5,175 nt of DNA. Source: an uncultured bacterium (GTDB taxonomy: Bacteria > Fidelibacterota > Marinisomatia > Marinisomatales > UBA1611). The stretch's first letter is position 1; every line of letters begins with the position of its first letter. The notes under the pieces are model-generated. The model was not told the origin of the DNA and ran no database searches. It was given only the letters and a program-made list of their open reading frames with translations. Below are positions 1 to 5,175 of this stretch, piece after piece. Location: the NCBI GenBank assembly GCA_938092125.1, contig CALKMQ010000045.1, forward strand, positions 1 to 5,175, given 5' to 3'. Position numbers and translations under genes: made by a program.

Positions 1-641
1 AACAAGATACAGTGGTTGGAGCTGCTGGTAGTCTTCCAGGTGATATGCATAAACTTTGGCGCACAAAAAACGGAAGCCAGTACCATATGGAATATGGTTA
101 TTCATGCATGGGCTATGAAATTGCTGGTGGTCTTGGAATACAGATGGCAAAAAAAGAGGGAGACGTTTTTGTAATGGTCGGAGATGGTTCTTATTTAATG
201 ATGAATTCAGAAATTGTAACGGCGGTACAAGAAAACCAAAAACTGATTATCATTTTAGTAAACAATCATGGCTTTGGAAGTATTAATAATCTTTCTCTGA
301 GTCTTGGTAGTAAGGGTTTCGGAAACCAATATAAAAAAAGAGAAATAGATACGAATGATTACACTGGAGACAGAATACACGTTGATTATATTGCGCATGC
401 AAAATCTATGGGAATAGATGCAGTAAGAGTTCAAGAAAAAAATGAATTTGAGAATGCTCTAAATAAAGCCAGAAAAAATACCAACTCCATACTAATAGAA
501 GTTTTAGTGGACAAAAATATACGCGTTCCAGGTTATGGAGCATGGTGGGATGTACCAGTTGCTGAAGTATCAGCATCTGAAAAAGTCAAAGAAGTCAGAG
601 TACAATATGACAAACAAATAAAAAAAGAAAGAGACTTCTAA
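1..641 (+). CDS. iolD: 3D-(3,5/4)-trihydroxycyclohexane-1,2-dione hydrolase IolD, C-terminal part (5' end outside window)
   Basis: IolD is a cytoplasmic thiamine-diphosphate enzyme that hydrolytically opens the trihydroxycyclohexanedione ring to 5-deoxy-glucuronate, the third step of myo-inositol catabolism. The reading frame is open from base 3 (Q-D-T-V-V-G-A-A-G), so the GTG at 12 is an internal valine and not a start; roughly 213 codons of an expected 600 or more are present. Counting from the codon at base 12, the family hallmarks are AAGSLPGD (residues 4-11), MEYGYSCMGYE (26-36), and the ThDP/Mg-binding motif that runs from GDGS (57-60, bases 180-191) to the NN pair (84-85, bases 261-266). 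The C-terminus has WWDVPVAEVS, also typical of IolD. The gene ends with TAA one base before the iolE start. The ThDP fold is shared with acetolactate synthase, but the MEYGYSCMGYE block and the iolE and iolB neighbours make IolD the clear choice. Confidence 0.95.
   Translation, partial: QDTVVGAAGSLPGDMHKLWRTKNGSQYHMEYGYSCMGYEIAGGLGIQMAKKEGDVFVMVGDGSYLMMNSEIVTAVQENQKLIIILVNNHGFGSINNLSLSLGSKGFGNQYKKREIDTNDYTGDRIHVDYIAHAKSMGIDAVRVQEKNEFENALNKARKNTNSILIEVLVDKNIRVPGYGAWWDVPVAEVSASEKVKEVRVQYDKQIKKERDF
631..634 (+). promoter_or_regulatory. Purine-rich ribosome binding site for the TTG start of iolE
   Basis: GAGA lies 8 bases before the TTG at 643, inside a purine-rich stretch that begins near 620 in the end of iolD. 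It supports initiation at the TTG. An in-frame TAA at 619-621 closes the iolE frame upstream, and no ATG or GTG lies between that stop and 643. Confidence 0.5.
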
Positions 642-642
642 T

Positions 643-1533
643 TTGTTAGGTCAAAACATAAAACTTGGAATTGCTCCAATTAATTGGAGTAATGATGACA
701 TGCCTGAAATAGGTGGGGATTACACGCTCGATACTATTTTATCTGAAATGTCAGAAGCTGGATATAAGGGTACTGAAATAGGAAACAAATTTCCATCAAA
801 CGATAAAGACATAAAAAACATATTAAAAAAACATAATTTAGAACTTGCTTCTTCATGGCACTCTACATTCTTTTTATCAAAGGACATTGACTCTCAATTA
901 GAAAAAGTCAGGCAAAAATGTTCACTTTTAAATAAAGCTGGAGCTAAAATAATTAACATTGCAGAATGCTCTAACTCTGTCCATGGTGAAATGAATAGTC
1001 CGCTTGATTTAAAACCAGTATGTACTGAAAATGAGTATGATATTTTAGCAGAATCGTTAAATAAGGCTGGAGAAATCTGTAACTCTCTTGGAATGAATTT
1101 AGCATTTCATCACCATATGGGAAATTATATTCAAAATGAAATTGAAATAGAAACGTTGTTATCAAAAACGGATCCTTCCTCCGTCAATCTTTGCGCAGAT
1201 ACAGGTCACTTATATTTTGCTGGAGTAAATCCAATTAAGTTTTTTGAAAAACATTTACAACGGATTAAACACATACATTTTAAAGATTTAAGGCTTCAAG
1301 TTCTCGAGAATATAAACTTTCAAAGTGAATCATTTTTAAAATCTGTTTTAAAAGGAGTCTTTACCGTTCCAGGTGATGGGGGTATTGATTTTGTTTCTAT
1401 TGGCAATGTTATTAAGGCTTCGGAATATGAAGGTTGGATAATTGTTGAAGCTGAACAAGACCCAGCGATATACAACCCGCTTGAGCTTGCAATATCATCA
1501 AAAAAATATCTTGATAAAATTTGGAGTAATTAA
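643..1533 (+). CDS. iolE: 2-keto-myo-inositol dehydratase (inosose dehydratase) IolE, TTG start
   Basis: IolE dehydrates 2-keto-myo-inositol (scyllo-inosose) to 3D-(3,5/4)-trihydroxycyclohexane-1,2-dione, the substrate of IolD. It is a metal-dependent TIM-barrel enzyme of the xylose-isomerase-like / IolI superfamily. The 296-residue length is normal for the family. Diagnostic blocks are LGIAPINWSNDD (8-19), FHHHMGN (155-161), CADTGHLYFAG (184-194), HIHFKD (210-215), GVFTVPGDGGIDF (238-250) and VEAEQDPA (268-275). By family analogy D186, H212 and E269 are likely metal ligands. The TTG start is favoured because an in-frame stop lies at 619-621, no ATG or GTG lies between, and the conserved N-terminus begins only seven residues after it; the next ATG would remove the conserved LGIAPINW block. 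The gene sits one base after iolD and directly abuts the transaldolase-like gene, so translation is probably coupled. Confidence 0.96.
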   Translation: MLGQNIKLGIAPINWSNDDMPEIGGDYTLDTILSEMSEAGYKGTEIGNKFPSNDKDIKNILKKHNLELASSWHSTFFLSKDIDSQLEKVRQKCSLLNKAGAKIINIAECSNSVHGEMNSPLDLKPVCTENEYDILAESLNKAGEICNSLGMNLAFHHHMGNYIQNEIEIETLLSKTDPSSVNLCADTGHLYFAGVNPIKFFEKHLQRIKHIHFKDLRLQVLENINFQSESFLKSVLKGVFTVPGDGGIDFVSIGNVIKASEYEGWIIVEAEQDPAIYNPLELAISSKKYLDKIWSN

Positions 1534-2598
1534 ATGGATCAAAAAACAAAAATGCAACAAACATCAGACCGTGGTTCTGATTGGTGGAACGATTCAAATG
1601 ATCATGTTGAACTTCAACATGCTTTTGATGAGGGAGCAGTAGGCGCTACATCCAACCCGGTAATTACTTTCCAAAGTGTAAAAAACCATCCAGAATTTTG
1701 GATGCCTGTAATAGATGATATGATTTCAAAAAACCATCAAGCATCAGAAGACGATATTTTATGGCTATTATGCGATGAGGTTGGTCAAAAAGCTGCGAAA
1801 ATTTTGCTACCTGTCTACGAAAAGACAAATAAACAAAAAGGAAAACTATCTTTACAGGTAAACCCTAAATACTATAGAAATGCTGAAGCAATGTTTGAAC
1901 AGGGAAAATATTTAGCATCTCTTGCACCAAATATTGCAATTAAATGTCCTGCTTTACCTGCAGGAATTAAAGCTATGGAAATGCTTACAGCTATCGGTAT
2001 AACAGTAAATGCTACAGTTAGTTTTACGGTCCCACAAGCTGTTCAAGTCGCTGAGGCTATTGAAAGAGGCCTTGCCCAAGCTGAGAAAAATGGAATAGAC
2101 ACGAAAAATGTAACACCGTATGTTACAATTATGGTAGGTAGAATTGATGACCATTTGAAAAGAATTAGAGAATCCGAAGGAATTGATATAGACCCCAAAA
2201 CAATAGATTGGGCTTCAATAGCTATATTTAAAAATGCTTATTCTATTTTTAAAAAGAAAAATTATAAATCTAAACTCTTAGCTGCTGCCTTTCGATGCGA
2301 CCTACATTGGAAAGAAATTGTTGGTGGTGATATAATCATAAGTATGCCTTATGAGTGGTGGAACAAGTTTAATAACTCAGATATTGAGGTTAAAAATAGA
2401 ATTGATAAGCCAGTTGACGAAAATATTATGAGCGCCTTAAGAAGTAATTTTGATGATTTTAATAAAGCTTATAAAGAAGATGGTATGAATATAGATGAGT
2501 TTGAATCTTTTGGTGCTTGTGTCCATACTATGAAAACATTTTTAGAGGGTTATGATGAATTTATTGCTTTGATTAGAAGCAGAATGATAGGAATATAG
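1534..2598 (+). CDS. Transaldolase-family class I aldolase of the inositol operon, exact reaction unknown
   Basis: This is a Schiff-base (class I) TIM-barrel protein of the transaldolase family, 354 residues, longer than TalB (about 317) and fructose-6-phosphate aldolase (FSA, about 220). Visible blocks are an N-terminal DWWNDS (16-21), GATSNPVI (37-44), KLSLQVNP (104-111), IAIKCPA (134-140) with K137 as the expected Schiff-base lysine, VNATVSFTVPQA (158-169), MVGRIDD (200-206) and AAFRCD (251-256) followed by GGD (264-266). Aligned by eye to E. coli TalB, N41, N159, T161, R203 and R254 keep the expected active-site and phosphate-binding positions. However, Glu96 becomes Q108, Phe178 becomes M200 and Ser226 becomes A252. 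Gln at the Glu96 position is also found in FSA, hinting at aldol cleavage rather than dihydroxyacetone transfer. The ATG follows the iolE TAA with no gap and has GGAG at 1523-1526, seven bases upstream. A role in splitting the phosphorylated deoxyketogluconate intermediate is possible but unproven; a pentose-phosphate transaldolase is the alternative. Confidence 0.85.
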   Translation: MDQKTKMQQTSDRGSDWWNDSNDHVELQHAFDEGAVGATSNPVITFQSVKNHPEFWMPVIDDMISKNHQASEDDILWLLCDEVGQKAAKILLPVYEKTNKQKGKLSLQVNPKYYRNAEAMFEQGKYLASLAPNIAIKCPALPAGIKAMEMLTAIGITVNATVSFTVPQAVQVAEAIERGLAQAEKNGIDTKNVTPYVTIMVGRIDDHLKRIRESEGIDIDPKTIDWASIAIFKNAYSIFKKKNYKSKLLAAAFRCDLHWKEIVGGDIIISMPYEWWNKFNNSDIEVKNRIDKPVDENIMSALRSNFDDFNKAYKEDGMNIDEFESFGACVHTMKTFLEGYDEFIALIRSRMIGI

Positions 2599-2601
2599 GA
2601 T

Positions 2602-3366
2602 ATGTCATTAATAGCACTACATCGTAATGGTTTTAAATTGGGAACTAACTCCTATGTTGAAACTCAAGAAAAAACCGGGATGGATTTTGATATTCTCATT
2701 GCAGATGAAAATGAATATTTTGAACTAAAAGATGATGAAAAAGAAATTGCTATCATTGTGATAGAAGGAAAAGGAGAAATAGAATTTCAAGGAAATACTA
2801 TAAAATTTGATCGTCCTAATTGGATTGATTGTGACCCCACCGTTGTGCATATGAGCCCTGGGGAAAATGTTAAAATAAGATCTATAACGCGATCTAGACT
2901 CTCAATAATTAAAACAGCGAACAACGAAAAATTTAAAGGGAAAATTTACTTACCGAATGATATAGACACTGAACACAGAGGTAAAGGTCAATTAGATGAC
3001 ACCTGTTACAGGTTAGTTCGTTTAGCTTTTGATGATACGATTTCTCCAAAAGAAGCAAAGCTTGTCATCGGAGAGGTTTTAAATTTCCCAGGAAAATGGA
3101 GTAGTTATCCACCTCATCATCATCCGCAATCTGAACTCTATTATTACGAGCTTTCGCCAGGTTGGGGATATGGACATGGAGAGTTAGGAGAAGAGGTATT
3201 TAAAATAAAAAATGGTGATGTACTTGCTATCACAAATAGTAAAACCCATAGTCAAACATCTGCTCCAGGGTTCCACATGTATTATTTGTGGGCAATTAGG
3301 CACGATGATAAAAGAAGATATGACGGGTTTACATATGTAAAATCTTTTGAAAACATGTTGGAGTAA
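2602..3366 (+). CDS. iolB: 5-deoxy-glucuronate isomerase IolB, divergent
   Basis: IolB converts 5-deoxy-D-glucuronate, the product of IolD, to 2-deoxy-5-keto-D-gluconate in the cytoplasm. It is a bicupin (double-stranded beta-helix) metalloenzyme. At 254 residues it is slightly short for the family (about 260-270). The C-terminal cupin is recognisable: VIGEVLNFPGKWSSYPPHHHP (residues 155-175), then E178 followed by LYYYEL, then GDVLAI (205-210), H216, and APGFHMYYLW (221-230). H172, H174, E178 and H216 are the likely metal ligands. The N-terminal cupin is weakly conserved; it shows an IVIEGKGEIEFQG strand-turn (52-64). The family's usual KHD after the first ligand reads HHP here, and the segment after E178 is shorter than usual. 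The ATG lies three bases after the previous TAG, with AGGA at 2589-2592, nine bases upstream. Order and spacing put it in the same transcript as iolD and iolE. Confidence 0.9.
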   Translation: MSLIALHRNGFKLGTNSYVETQEKTGMDFDILIADENEYFELKDDEKEIAIIVIEGKGEIEFQGNTIKFDRPNWIDCDPTVVHMSPGENVKIRSITRSRLSIIKTANNEKFKGKIYLPNDIDTEHRGKGQLDDTCYRLVRLAFDDTISPKEAKLVIGEVLNFPGKWSSYPPHHHPQSELYYYELSPGWGYGHGELGEEVFKIKNGDVLAITNSKTHSQTSAPGFHMYYLWAIRHDDKRRYDGFTYVKSFENMLE

Positions 3367-3369
3367 AAT

Positions 3370-4797
3370 ATGGATATTTATAAAAGTGTCAAGTTAGTAG
3401 TCTTTAGTTTGCTTTTATTGAACTTTATAAAAGCTGGTGGAATTGAATATTATTGGTCTGGTGCCGTTACATCTGAGAGTGCTGTAATCTCTTTTGCAAC
3501 TAATAAAAAAGCTAAAATTAAGATTCAATACAGCGATAGTAAAAATTTTAAAAAAAACAAACGATATACGAAAACAATATCAATCGATGAAAAATCTAAT
3601 TTCTTTGCTAAAGATCAATTAAAGGATCTTAAGCCCAATCAAACATACTATTACAGGTTTAATATAAATGGAACCTTAAAAAAAGATCAGGTTGGGAAAT
3701 TTAAAACTCACAGTAATAAACCCTTTTCGTACAAAGTAACGATGGCAACGTGTGCCATTACAGGATCAAATAACCCGGTATTCGATCGTATAAGGGAAGA
3801 AGACTCTCAATTTTATTTAATGTTAGGTGATTTTCATTATGGAAATGTAAAGAAAGATTGTGAAGATAAGTTATTAGCAAATTTTAGATCTGTTCTCGGA
3901 TCTAAAAAACAGTCAAAGCTATATAATAATGTCTCTATAGCATATATGTGGGATGACCATGATTATGGTCCAAATAATAGTGCCGGAATTGCTCCAAATG
4001 GAGACGGAGAGGTCGCTTGTCAATTGGAATCAAGGCACGCATATAAAAATTATGTTCCACATTATCCTTTAGCTTTTCAAGAAGAAGGTAAGGTTATATC
4101 ACAAGTTTTTAATGTTGGTAGAATAACTTATTTATTAACTGATTTACGGTCTGAAAAACGCAGACCATTATTTCAAGGCGATTGTGAAAACGAAAGCTCA
4201 TCAAACTGTAAAAAAATAAAAAGTGGTTCTAACTTTGGTAATGAAGAGCATCTAAAGTGGTTCAAAGATCAATTATTGATTGCGAAGGAAAATAATAATG
4301 CCATTGTTTGGCATTCAAGTTTCCCTTATTTGAGTGCTCCAGATGTAAGTACTTTTAATTGTGAGCAAGATGAAATCATCAAAACAAGTAACGGTTTTGA
4401 GTGTGATGATCATGATAATTGGGGTTGGTATCCTGAAGAAAGGCAAAATATTGCAAATTTTATTAAAAAGAATGATATCCCAGTTTGTATAGTTAGCGGT
4501 GATGCGCATATGGCGGCAATCGATGATGGTACAAATAGTGATTATGCAACAAATGGGGGAGCGCCAATACCAATTTTTCATGCTGGTCCATTAGATAGAA
4601 ACCCGAGTATTAAAGGTGGACCATACTCGCATGGTGCTAGCGGTATTCGCGGTCAGTTTGGTATTATGGAGGTTATTGATGATGGAGGAGATAATATTTG
4701 CATTGAGTGGAAGGTAAAAAATCACAAAGGCGAATTTGTTAAAAATAAAGAAGGTAACTTACTCGAATATGATTTTTGTTTTGAATTGGGAGATTAG
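3370..4797 (+). CDS. Exported PhoD-like alkaline phosphatase / phosphodiesterase
   Basis: This is a 475-residue metallophosphoesterase of the PhoD family, which hydrolyses phosphate mono- and diesters outside the cytoplasm; some members (Bacillus PhoD, Streptomyces chromofuscus phospholipase D) act on diesters. Residues 1-22 look like a Sec signal peptide: K5 and K8, a hydrophobic core at 9-20, then IKA before a probable cleavage site. Residues about 26-113 resemble the N-terminal fibronectin-like domain (YYWSGAVTSESAVISF; LKPNQTYYYRF). The catalytic domain has MATC (125-128) with C128 as a candidate iron ligand, LGDFHYGN (152-159) with D154 and Y157, MWDDHDYGPNN (193-203), WHSSFPY (314-320), SGDAHMAAIDDG (376-387) and FHAGPLDR (403-410). 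Ten cysteines fit an oxidising compartment. GGAG at 3360-3363 lies six bases before the ATG, which follows the iolB stop by three bases. The gene ends in TAG TAG. Being inside an iol operon suggests an inositol-containing phosphoester as substrate; this is inferred only. Confidence 0.9.
   Translation: MDIYKSVKLVVFSLLLLNFIKAGGIEYYWSGAVTSESAVISFATNKKAKIKIQYSDSKNFKKNKRYTKTISIDEKSNFFAKDQLKDLKPNQTYYYRFNINGTLKKDQVGKFKTHSNKPFSYKVTMATCAITGSNNPVFDRIREEDSQFYLMLGDFHYGNVKKDCEDKLLANFRSVLGSKKQSKLYNNVSIAYMWDDHDYGPNNSAGIAPNGDGEVACQLESRHAYKNYVPHYPLAFQEEGKVISQVFNVGRITYLLTDLRSEKRRPLFQGDCENESSSNCKKIKSGSNFGNEEHLKWFKDQLLIAKENNNAIVWHSSFPYLSAPDVSTFNCEQDEIIKTSNGFECDDHDNWGWYPEERQNIANFIKKNDIPVCIVSGDAHMAAIDDGTNSDYATNGGAPIPIFHAGPLDRNPSIKGGPYSHGASGIRGQFGIMEVIDDGGDNICIEWKVKNHKGEFVKNKEGNLLEYDFCFELGD
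4788..4792 (+). promoter_or_regulatory. Ribosome binding site for a transporter gene without a standard start codon
   Basis: GGGAG overlaps the last codons of the PhoD-like gene and ends ten bases before the ATT at 4803. It is the only good Shine-Dalgarno match near the start of the transporter frame. It favours ATT 4803 over the ATA at 4809, which would be sixteen bases away. Confidence 0.5.
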
Positions 4798-4802
4798 TAG
4801 CA

Positions 4803-5175
4803 ATTAATATATTAGATTTTTTTAAAGCTGGTGTTGATCAGTCCATCATTGCTAACGCCGATCAGATAAAAAGCAAATACTCAAAATATCGTAAAGAGAT
4901 ACTTGCTACGATAATTACGCTTTATGGGTTTGGATATACTTGCAGGTTAGCTCTTTCTGTTGTTAAAAAACCGTTAATAGATGGTGGCCTTTTTTCAATT
5001 GTTGATCTTGGTTTAGTTGGCTCTGCTTATTTTTATGGTTATGCATTAGGAAAATTTTTAAATGGCTTTCTGGCTGACTATGCAAACATAAAAAGGTTTT
5101 TTACATTTGGTTTAATCACTTCTGGAGCAATAAATATATCAATGGGCTTAAATCAATCCTTAACATTATGGGTTG
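4803..5175 (+). CDS. OPA-family (UhpC/GlpT-like) major facilitator transporter, N-terminal part (3' end outside window)
   Basis: The frame runs open from 4785 to the window end; numbering here starts at the ATT at 4803, giving 124 complete codons. The protein starts N-I-L-D-F-F-K and continues with a polar segment (KSKYSKYRKEI, 23-33), as in UhpC and GlpT-like proteins, which have a short amphipathic N-terminus of the same layout. Three membrane segments are visible: about 33-54 (TM1), 67-89 (TM2) and 99-117 (TM3), with an MFS motif-A-like GFLADYANIKRF (88-99) in the TM2-TM3 loop. R48 in TM1 aligns with GlpT R45, an Arg that binds the substrate phosphate; the following Lys of GlpT and UhpC is Leu here. 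The family exchanges organic phosphates for phosphate, or senses them (UhpC). Position right after the PhoD-like gene and the iol genes suggests uptake of an inositol-related phosphoester. There is no ATG, GTG or TTG at the N-terminus, so the start is uncertain. Confidence 0.87.
   Translation, partial: MNILDFFKAGVDQSIIANADQIKSKYSKYRKEILATIITLYGFGYTCRLALSVVKKPLIDGGLFSIVDLGLVGSAYFYGYALGKFLNGFLADYANIKRFFTFGLITSGAINISMGLNQSLTLWV

Noticed and set aside
12..641. Reading IolD as a complete 209-residue gene starting at GTG 12.
   Set aside because: The same frame is open to the window edge, and the sequence before and after base 12 is continuous IolD core sequence; it is a fragment of a much longer gene.
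674..689. Perfect 16-base palindrome CTCCAATTAATTGGAG about 30 bases into iolE, resembling an operator.
   Set aside because: It encodes the strongly conserved A-P-I-N-W-S residues of IolE, so coding constraint plus AT-rich codon choice explains it. No promoter lies nearby and no second copy was seen in the window.
971..1165. Minus-strand open frames at 971-1165, 1412-1597, 1954-2154 and 4315-4581, and a plus-strand frame at 1442-1642.
   Set aside because: All lie over strongly supported genes in other frames, have no recognisable domains or good ribosome sites, and look like low-complexity shadow frames.
3882..3907. Inverted repeat with 9-base arms (TTTTAGATC / GATCTAAAA) and an 8-base loop inside the PhoD-like gene.
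   Set aside because: It lies in the middle of an intact coding frame, has no T-tract after the stem and is AT-rich, so it is likely chance and not a terminator.
4148..4166. Hairpin GGTCTG / CAGACC with a 7-base loop.
   Set aside because: It is internal to the PhoD-like coding region, short, and not followed by a U-run; it is not a convincing regulatory element.
4798..4802. A promoter or terminator between the PhoD-like gene and the transporter.
   Set aside because: The gap is only about five bases and contains no stem-loop or promoter-like spacing; co-transcription is the simpler reading.

Overview
The window is a piece of a tightly packed, single-strand (+) operon from an AT-rich bacterium. 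It holds four myo-inositol catabolism or related genes, followed by an exported phosphatase-type enzyme and the start of an organophosphate-type transporter. A Sec-type signal peptide on the phosphatase, the UhpC/GlpT-like transporter and the AT-rich, gap-free layout suggest a Gram-negative, possibly streamlined (for example marine) bacterium. The lineage cannot be fixed from the sequence. Non-canonical starts occur twice: TTG for iolE, and probably ATT for the transporter.

Layout: (1) 1-641, the C-terminal third of IolD, the ThDP-dependent trihydroxycyclohexanedione hydrolase, cut by the window edge. (2) 643-1533, IolE, 2-keto-myo-inositol dehydratase. (3) 1534-2598, a 354-residue transaldolase-family class I aldolase that is not part of the classical iol set. 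(4) 2602-3366, a divergent IolB, 5-deoxy-glucuronate isomerase. (5) 3370-4797, a PhoD-family metallophosphoesterase with a signal peptide. (6) about 4803-5175, the first ~124 residues of an OPA-family (UhpC/GlpT-like) major facilitator, cut by the window edge and lacking any ATG/GTG/TTG start. Gaps between genes are 0 to about 5 bases, so all six are very probably co-transcribed. No promoter, terminator, RNA gene, repeat array or mobile element is visible, and there is no gene-free stretch over 300 bases.

How it may work together: IolE dehydrates 2-keto-inositol, IolD opens the ring, and IolB isomerises 5-deoxy-glucuronate to 2-deoxy-5-keto-gluconate. In the standard pathway IolC then phosphorylates this and an aldolase (IolJ) splits it into DHAP and malonate semialdehyde. 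The transaldolase-like protein carries Gln where transaldolases have their catalytic Glu, as fructose-6-phosphate aldolase does, so it is a candidate for an aldol-cleavage step. The PhoD-like enzyme and OPA-type transporter suggest that the operon feeds on phosphorylated inositol (phosphatidylinositol, glycerophosphoinositol or inositol phosphates) rather than free inositol alone. That link is an inference from gene context and is the most interesting hypothesis in the window.
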